Assembly (NCBI RefSeq): GCF_965638725.1
Contig: NC_134952.1
Location: 19,657,028 to 19,721,027 of the forward strand
DNA: 64,000 nucleotides
Source of the DNA: Aptenodytes patagonicus
Lineage: Eukaryota; Chordata; Aves; Sphenisciformes; Spheniscidae
Reading direction: 5' to 3'
Shown here: positions 12,911-24,166 of the stretch, piece after piece
How positions within the stretch are numbered: the first letter of the stretch is position 1
Layout of the letters: each line of letters begins with the position of its first letter
The notes under the pieces: model-generated
The model's database searches: none
Seen by the model: only the letters and a program-made list of their open reading frames with translations
Told to the model about the DNA's origin: nothing
Translations under genes and position numbers: made by a program

Positions 12911-13662
12911 TTGGTTATTGCTGAAAGTGAGAGTACTTGCCCATGCTTGCTACCTTTTAACGAGCTCAGTTAGCTTCATCTAATAGACTGAACAGCTCAC
13001 TGTTCCTGGGGAATCAATATTCTGGGCCAGATTCTAGCTCGAGTCCTGCAATGCGCATAGCTCTGCTAACTAATTTTTAAAATGTGAATTGTGTGTGCAT
13101 ATAGAATGACATTATAATTTCCTGCCCTTTGAGTGGCTAGATGTGCAACTTTAATGTTCTCTTAATGTATTTTTAATGAGCTTTCCTAAGGCTTCTGAGT
13201 GGGAGAAATGTTAAAAAAAAAAAAAATCCATAATGTGGTCTAGACACTACTCAAATGACCCTTTTCCCACAGAAGTAAGAAACTCAACAGGGAATTCCTC
13301 CTCCTGAAAGCTTTGGAAGCTGTGCAGCTTCCGACTTAGAGGCAGCATGATTGAAGCAATAGTTCTTGTAGAGTCCAAACTCAGTTGCTGCACATATCAC
13401 AAGATACACAGTAGATGAGGCAAGGGCTGACAGGCTACTTTATTTTTTACTGTCAGCTATGTATTTATGCACAGGGCAACCTTCTCCACTCTGTATATTT
13501 CAAAGTGCTAAAAAATCATACCAATTGTACTCTGCATGCTCAAAGTGCAGATTTCAAAGGTTCATGACTCAGTCAAATCAAAATCAATTTGCACCAGAAC
13601 ACTCAAAAGCACTTCTTCTTACTGAGGGCCATTTCTATGCTAAATTTCAACTCTCTGCTTGA

Positions 13663-13684
13663 TTTTTTTTTTTTTTTTTTTTTT
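13663..13684. repeat. Poly(T) run
   Basis: About 22 consecutive T residues followed by a short GA-rich stretch (gagagagagaggga). Simple sequence inside intron 1. Confidence 0.9.
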
Positions 13685-14134
13685 GGAGAGAGAGAGGGAA
13701 AAGTTGCAAAAAAATCTCGTAATGGTAAAAGTGGTTTTCTTTACTTCTTTCATATGCCAAATAGTTGAACTGCATTAATTCAAACAATATTTCACCTTTC
13801 GGGCAGAGACCAGGCCAAGAAAATTTCACTCCAAAAGGTGAAAGCACAACTGAATTAGAAGAAAAGCTATCTTGGAAAGGTACTTGAAAACTTAAATACT
13901 CTGATCAGTAATATTAGTGCTTCACTAGCTTCACTTAAAAGGAAAAACATTGTATCTTACTCCATTGTAATAATTGCAGAGAATGGGGAACATGCATCAC
14001 ATTTCATGATAATTTATATTAATCATTTGATGACGTGTTATGTGGTGATTTGGTAGCTAAGTCTCACCTATGTGTTTGAAATGTAAAATCAGTTCCTCAT
14101 CACCATTCTTTCCTGGCCCTGAAGTTCGCTAAAA

Positions 14135-14370
14135 CTCAGGGTATGTCTCCACTGTGAAGTGCTGTGTAGCGTGGACGTTTCTGAGCAAGCTTAGAGGTGC
14201 AAGCTCAGTTCACTGAAGCAGAGCAGAGCTCTGTGCAGACTAATTGTGGCTCAGCAGGATACATCAGTGTATGCGGAGCTTTCTGTTGCCTTGGCTAGAT
14301 TGCTTCCTACACTTTATTTAGCTAGCTCGGATACTCTGCACTGTACAGAGAGGCTCTTCAAACAGCATGA
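14135..14370. repeat. Possible degenerate DNA-transposon remnant
   Basis: It begins 'cagggtatgtctccactgtg', close to the 'cagggtatgtctacactgc' start of non-autonomous elements that I recall from turtle and crocodilian genomes, and contains 'gctagctcggatactctgca' further on. No clear terminal inverted repeats or target duplication could be confirmed by eye. Confidence 0.35.
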
Positions 14371-15154
14371 GGAATGCTTGAAAGTGGGTCTGTTTGCCAC
14401 AGCCCCAGTCAGGGCTTTATAGTGGCTAATGACCACTGGAGTAGTACTGTCATGCTCTGCTGAAAATCAAATGCTTCTACCCCTCCCTCCCACCTCCTTT
14501 GCTGGAGGAAGGCAGACAAAAAAGAAATCGTTCAGCATCTGCTCTAGCTGCTGATTCTTAAATGAAGGTGTGTTAGCTGCCCGTTAGTGGCAGCTTTTGA
14601 CTTCCCTTCGCTCCCACTGTAGTGAAAAAGGAGCTATATCGTATCGATATGGTGCAGGAAGCCTGCTCTTAAAGGCTTCTAAATTCTAGGTACCACCAAA
14701 GAATTACTGTTATTTGTTATTGCCTGCACTCCTCTAAAATGACTATTTATTTCAGCAGGCATATTTGAAATCAGCAGCAGAATATAGAAAACTTCTAGTA
14801 CTGCATTTTTCCAAGGAGTATACAGACAGAGCACAAAGTCTGTGATAAAATCTGAGATTAAGAGAAACTCAAACTGTCTGGATCTAAAATTTGACCTACT
14901 TTGAAGGTTGTCCCATATAAGAGTTTAATTTACTGACCAACCAAATGTAGATGTATCGGTGTTCGTGTGCTGCGATAAAATTCTGTAAAGAACGTGAAAT
15001 GTGACAATGATCTTTGAAAAGCTAGGTTACAGAAGTGATATTACAAATTTTAGTAATGCTTTAAATTAAGTATCTTCAATATGCTTAACCTTGCATTAAA
15101 CTTAGATTTAATAAGACAGATGTGTGTTAAGTACTGAATATACTTAAGGGAGCA

Positions 15155-15230
15155 ATCTTGCCTTGGCAGGGGATGGACTCAATGACCTCCTAATAGTTCT
15201 CCTCCATCTCTAATTTCTATGATACTAATT
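15155..15230 (+). repeat. CR1 LINE 3' end
   Basis: The sequence 'ggggatggactcaatgacct', then 'ccatctctaatttctatgat', matches the 3' end of reptile/bird CR1 elements (ggactagatgacctcc ... tttctatgat). Only the last few dozen bases remain, a typical 5'-truncated CR1 insertion. Confidence 0.7.
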
Positions 15231-16316
15231 GATTATTAAAACACTTTTATTGAGGATTGATATGTAGCTATTATATAGTTATTAATCTTACAACCCAACT
15301 GATATTTAATTTATACATGATTTTAACACACAATGACATTTTAGTTTTTAAAGAGTAACCCTGGAACAGTGTGTTCACTGGGGGTCTGAAACATCTTGCT
15401 GGTAAATGAGGTTGGCCGTTTTGGGGTTATTTGGAATTTTATGGTAAAATCACACTTTGCAGGGGTGTAAGTTTACAAATCTCTCCACATTAAAAATGAA
15501 ACGTTTGCCTGAGTTACAGCATTGCTCTGGAAAGACAAAGAAGCTTGTCATGAAGAAAGGTGCATTTATTTGGTTTAAATACTATGTAATGTTAGTACTC
15601 TCAAACAACAGTTAAACTTTGAATATTTTTGAGGTAATCTGTCTATCTCAATTTTGGATTGCAAAGAAATTTCCCAAAACCATGAAAGTGAAGAAGATGG
15701 TGCAGGGATTTTAAGCATTCAAAATTCATTTCTGTGAACGTTTGGCTAAGCAAAAAGCAGAAGTTTTGCAGAGCTGTGTTATTAATTCAGCTTGTATATG
15801 CCTAGGGCCATGGCTCATAATGGCATTCCTTTCTTTTTAACAGACTGTCAGGATTTTCAAAGGACATCCAGAAAGCTGTAAGTGCCTATTTGTTGAATGT
15901 ATTTCTCATACCCTAAAGGCTTTCTTTGATATGGACTGATCTTTTACATTTATGGATGGAAGTTGCATTAGAAAATGGCCTTTGTGAAAACCTGTAATAT
16001 CTCAAGAGTTGCAAACATCTGATTTTTGGCTAAGGAATTATGAAGAGTGTCAGAACTCTGAATGCTTTTAAAAACAGGATTTTCAAATAATTAGCAGCAA
16101 GCAAAAATATGAATAAATGCAAACCCTAATGCAAATATATACTAATGCTTGAAAGTTCCTAGTTACTTTAAATGACATAAGGAGGGGGGAGGGAATACTG
16201 CTCATTTTGCTCATAGGATTTTGAGGGTTTTGTGCCTACTTTGTGATAAATATTTACATCCAACATATGTCTTTTGATGTCAAAAGTATAACGACCAAGT
16301 TTTGTTTTTCAAGCAG

Positions 16317-16544
16317 AAGGCTGGAATGCAGATGGAAAGGGCCCTAATGTCTGGGACACATTCACCCATCAGGGAGGAGATCGAGTTTTCAGGAACCAGA
16401 CTGGTGATGTAGCTTGTGGCAGCTACACTCTGTGGGAGGAAGATTTGAAATGTATCAAACAGCTTGGATTGACTCATTATCGCTTTTCTCTTTCCTGGTC
16501 ACGTCTGTTACCTGATGGGACGACAGGTTTCATCAACCAGAAAG
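16317..16544 (+). pseudogene. GBA3: GBA3 pseudogene exon 2 (intact frame)
   Basis: 228 bases, 75 uninterrupted codons. They read [20 protein letters not shown], then [20 protein letters not shown], then [20 protein letters not shown] and FINQK, nearly identical to human GBA3 over this segment. The GH1 [10 protein letters not shown] block, at the end of beta-strand 2 of the barrel, is complete. The acceptor at 16315-16316 is good. The residue formed across the exon 1/2 junction is Glu where the family normally has Gly (EGG becomes EEG). The 3' boundary is AAAG followed by gcaatt, so the donor is GC and not GT. Confidence 0.93.
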
Positions 16545-17029
16545 GCAATTGTTTCTTAAAAATAGAAGGTTGCAGCTTTAATTCAAGGTTATTGCTGCAG
16601 TCTGGCATAATTAATCCAGTATGCTATTCTGCAGTGTAGCTTTGAAATTGCAACTTTTTTCAGAGTAATTATGGGATGATTTTTTATAGGTTTGCAACAA
16701 CTTACTAATTAATATTCCAGATCCCCTTGGATAGCATAATCTTTTGGGATAGGATTAGTATTATGTTTCCTATGTATCTTTTTGCTTACTCCAGTTTTTT
16801 TAATTGTAACTCTAAATCATTTTGCTTCATCAGAATGTTTATACTTACAGGGATCCTAGCCATGAGGATATTTTTGGATGGCTTACAATAGACAAGTATC
16901 TTATTTGGCAAATGCATTTAGATAGTTTATCAGTACACTCTGATGTACTGAACTTCACATCAACTATTTTACACTAAGAGGGACATACTTTTCCCAGATA
17001 TTTTCTTCAGTGAATTAGAGAGGATTCTT

Positions 17030-17210
17030 CAGACTCAGCTAGGAACTGTGCTTAGTTCTCTGACAAACAAAAGACAGTCCCTGCTCTGAAGAGAAGAGTT
17101 TTCACAGTCTCAGCAGACAGTGTAAAAGTGAAAAGGCATATAGCACATAAACAAGCTGGTCAGATTGCTAGAAGTCAGATATAAAATTTGTTACGCTTCT
17201 GATTTGTTTA
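17030..17210. repeat. L3/CR1-like LINE fragment
   Basis: The phrases 'caaaagacagtccctgctct' and 'cacagtctcagcagacag' follow the old amniote L3-type LINE tail ('agacagtccctgccctgaag ... cagtctaa'). The copy is divergent and its boundaries are uncertain. Confidence 0.5.
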
Positions 17211-19364
17211 ATTCCATTGGTATGGACTAGGGGAAAGATGAAAGTGACATACTAGGAAAAGATAGGAAATGGCAGCTTTGCCTGCAGAACGTAGGAAATG
17301 GAAGAAAGAAGAAATAAAGAGAATTGTGAAGAATAAAAGCAACTGAAGCTGAACCAGAAAGGATGGGAGAATCAAAGTAGTTGGTTGAGGTCTCTTATAT
17401 GCTGGGAGGATAATGTTCTGAGGAGAAAAAAGCAAAGTAGATTTGAATGAAGCTCTGAATCTCAATTCTGTCTCCTACTCTTCTGAATCTCAGTTCTACC
17501 AAGAAGACATATATCTTTGTACTTCTGGGGCAGTGTTTGCCTTGGCAATTCTTTTCTTCCACTGGTTTGAAGATTGCAAAGATGGAAGGCATCAAAGGGA
17601 AAGGATTTCTTAGAAAATGCTCTTCAGGTTGTCCTGATCTAGGATACCAGGATACGTACTATGAAGATAGCAGCAGAAGCAATATTTTTCTGCAGAATTT
17701 TGGTCATGTAGAGTTTGGCTGTTCAATAGGCAGCAGCCTGTCCTCTGCATCCTGCAGATTACGGTTTTCACCAGAGAGTGGAGGAGCCTTTGTTTCAAGA
17801 ATTCAGAAAGGGGGGGGCTGGTGAATCTGCTGTAAACAGACCAACCAGCCGTTTTCCCCTGCAGAGCATGACTGCAAAAACTGTGCCAACATCCTGGAGA
17901 GGCTTGAATGGAAGCCTTTTCTTTGCCACCAAAATTTACAATATGCGGCCCACTTTCACTGGCACAGCTTGCCCTTCCCTAGGAACACTGTTTGTGGCGT
18001 GTTGAATTTCAATTTGGCTGAGTCCTTGTGGTTTCTTTCCTGTACTGATATTCCTTCAGCTGGGGCTGCAGGCACTGTACAACCCCACAGAGCTGCCTAC
18101 TGAACGGGCTTTGTTATTTAGATGTCAGAGTGGGAGATAGCAAGCAGATATTCTGAATGCACTTGGTAAGGAAAGCTAACATTTTGACAAAACTCAGCTG
18201 TAATTTCAGAAGATGTTCACTTGATCCCCAGTATAAGGAGTTGCCTGATTAATATTATGAACTTTACATTTAGCGAAAGGGCATTGGAGGAACTCCAAGT
18301 AGGCCGGCTTTCATTAGGCAGGAGTTCACTTTCTTGTGCAGTGATCTGTTGAAGCAATTGTAACTGCATAGCATGGAAAGGCCATCATCTTCTATATAAA
18401 CATTTTTACAAAGAGCATGTGAAGAATTAGAAAGCTTAGAGCAATGTCCTTTCAAATAAAATCATTCACACCAACTGATTCACTACCAATTTCACACCCA
18501 AGACATAGGACATTTGAAAACCTTTAAAACCATTTTGTTTCTAACTCGGTGGGGGTAGGGTCTTTTAAAGCAGCAATGTTGTAGGTGTATTGTTCCTAAG
18601 ACGTGTCAGGTTTTAGGTTAAAACTTACACCAAGTTTGTTTTTAAAGTAGTTTCGTACAATTATTTTTACCCTAGAAGGTGCCCTGAGCAGAGCAAGTTA
18701 GCTGCTAAACACTAGGTGTCAGTGTGGAGGGAGACAGAAGTAGTAGACGTGGGGGTATTGAGTCTGGGAGAGTTTGATGTTATGCCTCACTTCAGCATGA
18801 AGGTAAGGAATCAGGATGGGGGGAGAAGACGACAGAAAGGAGAAAAGAACAATTCTTTACTTTCCAGGGACAAAATGGTCCTTAATGTCTGTAATCCCAA
18901 AATTTTGGGGTGTCTCCACAAAAACCTTATATATACACTTTCTCAGAAGAACTTTTTCTTCTGTATTTCTGCTTCTAGCTGACCCACAGATACAGCCATA
19001 GAAACTAAATCAGGCTACTCTGGAAGGTATGAGACAATCTGGAAATTTGACTTGACATTTACATTTTTCAGGGATGCAGTTCTATTTCTCTTCATTTCCT
19101 AACACAAACCATAAATCTTTTCCAATATTGGTGTTTCATTGAGATGTAAAAAATGAATGATAGCTGGTTGCACTTAAATGTTATAAATTGTACTAAGTAA
19201 TTTATAATCTGAAAATTAGAATGGGAAATGCTAGTGTCTTCTAGGCAAGCATTACTCTCAATATGGTAGAACAGGATGCTGTACCAGCAAAGGATTTCTT
19301 TTTTCCCAGTTTAAGCTTATGTAGTAAACCTTGCAGTCCCACCAGCAAATAGTTAACACACACG

Positions 19365-19392
19365 CAGTCCCACTGAAGTCAAATAGGTCCCT
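19365..19392. repeat. Remnant of near-palindromic sauropsid repeat
   Basis: 19370-19385 reads CCACTGAAGTCAAATA, related to CCATTGAAGTCAATGG, in the context 'gcagtcccactgaagtcaaa'. Short and divergent. Confidence 0.35.
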
Positions 19393-21586
19393 GTTCAAAA
19401 GTAACAGAAACAACCTGTATTTGCTCCTAATTGCTCTTGCAAATTGCAAGAATTTTCTTTTCAAAATTTAAAATTCTGATATATTCCTTCCTTTTTACAT
19501 GGGTGCATTCTCAGGCACAGGCACGTATGTCCTCAGAATTTAATGTGTTTTTCTGGTGCTGCATTCAGAAGGAAAAGCAAACTATCTGTGAGATTTATTG
19601 TGAATTACTTTGTAAACAAACTTATTGAGTCTTGCTGTGCAAAAGGATGTGTATGCACCTGTTTGTTTACAAGAAAGCACTATCTAAATCTGGGGTTCAT
19701 AATTGATTGCTGCAGTAAATGTTGTCTTAAAAAAGCCATTCGACAGAAATCCTTACAATCAGTCATCTGAAGTTAGGATAATTTGAAGTCTAATACTGTC
19801 CTTTTAAGAAGAAGGTAGTATGGGGTTCTGTGTTGGCATTTTTAAATATCAATACACAGCAAGCTGAACCTGAAAATACCAGGGAAGTTATAGTTCAATA
19901 TAGTACAGGCATATTTACTAATGAACAAGTTTCCTGCTTTGGGTTAAACAAAATCTCTGGTTCAGAAACTGTTAAGAATAATAATCTAAACCATACATAA
20001 CCTCCTAAGCATACATTTTGTTAACCTTTGCAACTTAGTCTTCCTCCTCCTTTCTGCTATGTTCTCAACTTCTTTAGACCTTTCTCAGTTCTGGGTTTTA
20101 ATACAGCAAGGCCTTGGGATAAACGTTTCATAAACACCTATGTCTTTTTAGGATTTGTGGTGGTCTAAGACCCACGAAATTTTTATGAATTTTAGGTTTC
20201 TGAGGGTCTTAAACACTTTGGTATATTTAAGCCCAAGTCTCTGAAGCAAAGGCTGACCAATTTCTACATTCCACCAGCATGATGGAGACCTATTCCTGGC
20301 TGGAGCCTCTTAGCTTAACGAGTAATAATTCAAGGCCACTGTTGGCCTTTTCCAATTACCGCACTAAACCAGATAGTTCAAGTAAAAGAGCAAGCTAATT
20401 GATACTCTTTGAACCAGAGCTTATGATGTGTTTTGCAATACCTAGTGTTTTCAGAAGGCTTAAAAGCAATGTAGTTGTGTTTGGATGTAAGCAAAATTAA
20501 AAATGCCTATATAAGAGCTTAAGGTATCCTGATATTTAAACTTACAGTGACCTCTCAGCAGCATAAAAATAGTCCTTTAGGAAACATATTCATGTCAGCC
20601 ACTGCTAAATCTGAACAGGAGGTGAATTCCTTTTAAGCCTCTAGAAATACATCCCCAGTACTGGCCAGCTTTAACAACACATCCAGGAAATTAGTTGATC
20701 TCTGTCTTATCAAGGGGGGACAAGAAAGGTTGGAAGTCATGAGCTTTTAGAGAGGTGAGCTAATTCCTTCTTGCACTTAGAGGGACTGAGCAGTCTGCAG
20801 CAGTGGCAGTGTAAAAGGAAGAGAGCTGGTTTCTTGCATAAACTATTGCCAAGCCATTCAAGTTGGTGGCTAAAGACACCAGTGCCCTAAACTCCATCTA
20901 AAATCTATTAGAGTCCGATGAAAAGCCTTAAATGTCATATAGATCTGGTAAGATGCCCCAGCTAATGAGGGAGCCATTGAATTCACACCATCGCAAAATA
21001 TTGAAGGCATTGACAGTATCTTCTTTGTTTTGATGCTGGCACAGACAGTGATGGAAAACAGAACAGTCTAGAGAAAACAGCTCACCCAGCTAACCAAGTT
21101 CAAATCATAAAAGATCAGCTTAGTTACCTTGCTGAGTGTGGCACTAAACTTTTTAAAAGACACAGTTCTCAAGGAGAGAAATGCTTTCATTAGAACAAAT
21201 CTACCTGTCAGGCTCTCACGTGTCAGGATTTTTTCAACACGCTTTTGTCTTGTACATGCAGCCAGGCTGCCATTTAGGCATTTAAATGAAAGGATTATAT
21301 TTTCATGTGACCAGCACCCATCAGAATTATGTTTCTCCTGGGGAGTTGCTGTCCACCGATCTATTTTGAAATTTGCATCCTCATTTCATTTTATGTGCCT
21401 GGTTGGAAGATTTTGTGTGCTGAGCATTTTTGCCAACTCTGGGGTCATGTAACAGTAGTCAGCATGCAGTTGAGAGGAAATATTTGCATCTCTTAACAGA
21501 GAAAATGTGCAGTGAGGTTTCTTCATGTGTTAAAATGTAATAAAGTTATTAAGTTAACCCTTTTTTGTTTCTTTTAATATTTTCAG

Positions 21587-22367
21587 GAGTCAATTATTAC
21601 AGCAAAATCATTAATAACATGGAAAATGACATCCTGCTTACTGTATCACTTTGGCTTTCCTCAGTCCTTAGGAGATGAAGGTGGCTGGAGATCTGAAAAG
21701 ATCATTAAGACCTTTGATATTCATGCAAAGTATTACTTCAGAACATTTGGAGACTGAGTGATCACTATTAACGAGCCTTACGTTGTTGCTATAGGTGGTT
21801 GTGAAAAAGGTATAGCCCCAGCATTGGTACCAGAGCTTACAAGGCAGCTTATAATGTGATAAAAGCTCATGCTAAAGCCTGACACTGTTGCGATAAGATA
21901 CTTGGAGAAAACAATGTTGATTTGTGTCTATAGCTCTGAACTCAGACTGGTAGAACCTCTACAAATTCTGTAGCAGATCAAAAAGCAACTAAAGGGTACC
22001 TGTCCTTTACCTTAGATGGGTTTGTCAGGACAGTGTTTACTGATAGTGAATATCCAGCCATCATGAAGTCCTGGATTTCTGCAAATAATAATGGATTTCT
22101 GCAGTAACCCTGCATTCAAAGCAGCGTTACTTATCATCAAGGCTTCTGGAATTCACTAAAGAGGAAAAAATTATGATCATGAGTATTGCTGACTTCTTTG
22201 CCCTGAACTGTTAAGCTTAAGACCAAGAAAATGCAGACAAGAGGCTAAGTGTTTCAATGGGCTGTGAAGCTGAGCAAATAATGGATCCTTCTTGGCTTAT
22301 TGCAACTGGGAGTTTATGCCTGGCTGTAGTACCAAGGGATTTGCATTGGCTCCTGTGTTATATCAAG
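21587..22367 (+). pseudogene. GBA3: GBA3 pseudogene exon 3 (frameshifts, stops)
   Basis: Homology runs through the exon but the frame changes at least three times. The entry frame gives [10 protein letters not shown]. After a small deletion near 21628-21641 it becomes [16 protein letters not shown], where the family has LYHFDLPQ. A TGA at 21755-21757 falls at FGD*V, where human has Arg; CGA to TGA by CpG deamination fits. Next comes the intact catalytic acid/base motif ITINEP (21761-21778), with three residues missing just before it. A second shift at 21817-21826 leads to GTRAYKAAYNVIKAHAKA and a TGA at 21880-21882, where human has Trp. Later blocks are TLDGF with SEYPAIM and, after another shift, LEFTKEEK (from 22143), MDPSW and VVP. 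The exon ends ATCAAG followed by ga (22368-22369), so the donor is lost. Confidence 0.92.
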
Positions 22368-23031
22368 GAATGACCTCAGGCTCACAGGACCATTTTACCA
22401 CTGTTAACTGGCCAATGAGGGGATCTGAGAATCCAGTGAATAATACTGGCGATTTGGGTTTTTTTTGAGGGGCCCATCTGGATGGCATAAGACATTGTAC
22501 AAGATATAAATAAACAAGTCACCTTGGGATTCTTAATTTAATTTTTGCATGCTGGCTATAAAGAGTAGAAGCCTTAGTATTTTCCTGTTGCCTTTGCACT
22601 TGATAGCTATTTTACAGTTTGAAATGACACACCAGTGTTATATCATCTTTTGAACTCCAGAAATGGTCTTTCTGATGCCAGCAGTAAGGCTTTCCTGGCA
22701 TGCATCTACTCCTGGCAATGGGACGTGTGGTGACTGCCAGTACCAAGGGGTTAAGGAGCAGTGACAATAAGCAGATGCTAATACAGGAAAGATATTTTAG
22801 TCTTCTCATTAAAATAAGTCATTTCACTGTCTTCATGGATATTTGCACAGTTTTGCTTTTCTATTGTTAGTCATAAAAGGTCAGCTCATGGAAAATTAAG
22901 TTAATAGGGTCAGTGCAATTTGATGAAAACTAGTTTTAGTTTGTAGCTTAGAAAAGATAGAGGGTAATGCGTCTGATTTTATGGGCTTTCTTACATCTGT
23001 TCTGAATAAAACTTCTGCTCTCTTGTTCTAG
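22368..23031 (+). other. GBA3: GBA3 pseudogene intron 3
   Basis: A short intron remnant of 664 bases that begins at the destroyed donor (gaatga) and ends in a usable acceptor (ttctgctctcttgttctag). No other feature was seen. Confidence 0.8.
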
Positions 23032-23155
23032 GATACATACAATAACCCTATAATTTACATCACTGACAATGGGCTTTCCCGAAGTGACCCTGCTCTACTT
23101 GATGACAGTCAACGATGGGAGTATTTCAGGCTGATTTTACAGGAAATTTTAAAAG
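23032..23155 (+). pseudogene. GBA3: GBA3 pseudogene exon 4 (nucleophile Glu to Asp)
   Basis: 124 bases, 41 open codons. They read [20 protein letters not shown], then [20 protein letters not shown] and K. The family motif YITENG, whose Glu is the catalytic nucleophile of retaining GH1 enzymes, is YITDNG here (GAC at 23065-23067). The following donor is a normal GT (AAAG then gtacca at 23156). The next exon, expected to supply WSLLDNFEW, could not be found downstream. Confidence 0.93.
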
Positions 23156-24143
23156 GTACCATTTAAAATGATGAAAGATTAATTGTGCAAACTTAATATA
23201 ATTTTACTTTGTGCTTATTTGCATTCAGCAATGATTCTTGAAGCTAAAACTCATGTAAATTGGAGTAAAATAATGTGATTAGAAAAAAAAATAGCTGAAA
23301 GGAAAGCAAGTAGTTTTAATCCAACTCCCCCCATCATGGGGTGGAAATAGATGAAAAGGTGTTCCATACATACATTATTTCTAAACTCAGTTTTGTAGGG
23401 CCATAGTTCTTCGCTGAGCAAAGCAACAACATTGATCTTCAAAAGTGCTCATCGTTCATACTTCTCATTGTGAAGGATGTAGAGTTGAGTGCACCTGAAA
23501 ACCTGACCATTACATCTCATAATATCCTTACAGAACACGACCTCCCATACACAATGAATCCATGTAATAATTCATTCCTGTACAGGGCCATTAAGTCGTT
23601 ATAGCTTAGCTTCTGCCTTTATGTCAGGATGGCCAAAAGTGTTCAGCACTAGTGAAGCTCATTTTTTCCGAAGATGCTTTACCATTAGTTTTGATAGAAA
23701 CAAAGTTGGTCCAATTTCCAATCTTCCGGAAATTTGTTCCCTACCTTTCTTCTGTTGGTAGTATTCTCTGAGGTAATTTACAGGGAGTAGATCTTCTCAT
23801 TATGTATCAAGAGAACCGTATGTTAAAATGCCAGTTCACTTAGATAATAGCTAGTCTCCCTGTTATATTCGTCCAAAGTTATCACAATCATGAATGTCAT
23901 ATCATAGTTTAATATTTTTTGTAGCCATTCTTCCATCTTCGTGCTTCTTTTTTGCTTTTGCTGTGTTTATATTCTTTATTTTATCCTTACTGTCATTAAA
24001 ATGTTCATTTAAAAGCTACCTTTCCATCTACTTCCTTTTCATTTACAGTTGCAATTTAGACTTGTCATTCATGCCAATTAACTTTTTTTGTTCAAGTAGA
24101 AGATGCAAAGGACCATTTTCTGGCACTGAAACCAACAGGTAGG

Positions 24144-24166
24144 GCCTGCTTCTATCTGAAGCAGGC
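24144..24166. other. Perfect 9-bp hairpin
   Basis: GCCTGCTTC and GAAGCAGGC flank a five-base loop (tatct). It is too short for a microRNA precursor and no function is implied. Confidence 0.8.

Larger units (their letters stand above)
12133..16316 (+). other. GBA3: GBA3 pseudogene intron 1
   Basis: About 4.2 kb of non-coding sequence. It holds a MIR-like fragment (12630-12780), a repeat remnant (12825-12910), a possible DNA-transposon remnant (14135-14370), a CR1 3' end (15155-15230) and homopolymer runs at about 13213 (A) and 13663 (T). It ends in a good acceptor (tttgtttttcaagcag). Confidence 0.8.
16545..21586 (+). other. GBA3: GBA3 pseudogene intron 2
   Basis: About 5 kb. It contains an L3-like fragment at 17030-17210 and a near-palindromic repeat remnant at 19365-19392. 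Open frames such as 17537-17824 and 21129-21452 have no recognisable homology. It ends in a strong acceptor (tttcttttaatattttcag). Confidence 0.8.
12060..23155 (+). pseudogene. GBA3: GBA3 (cytosolic beta-glucosidase) unitary pseudogene
   Basis: GBA3 encodes a soluble cytosolic GH1 enzyme that hydrolyses beta-glucosides and beta-galactosides, including dietary flavonoid and other xenobiotic glucosides. Four exons occur in the right order with matching phases (exon 1 ends phase 1, exon 2 phase 1, exon 3 phase 0, exon 4 phase 1), so this is the spliced locus and not a retrocopy. Recognisable family blocks are FAWGAATAAYQIE (exon 1), [20 protein letters not shown] and [15 protein letters not shown] (exon 2), the acid/base motif ITINEP (exon 3), and YITDNG in place of YITENG (exon 4). 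Damage includes no in-frame ATG before exon 1, a GC donor after exon 2, stops and frameshifts in exon 3, a GA instead of GT donor after exon 3, and the nucleophile change. The final exon, which should encode WSLLDNFEW and the C-terminus, was not found in the remaining 40 kb. The gene is known to be lost or polymorphic in several vertebrates, including humans. Confidence 0.93.
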
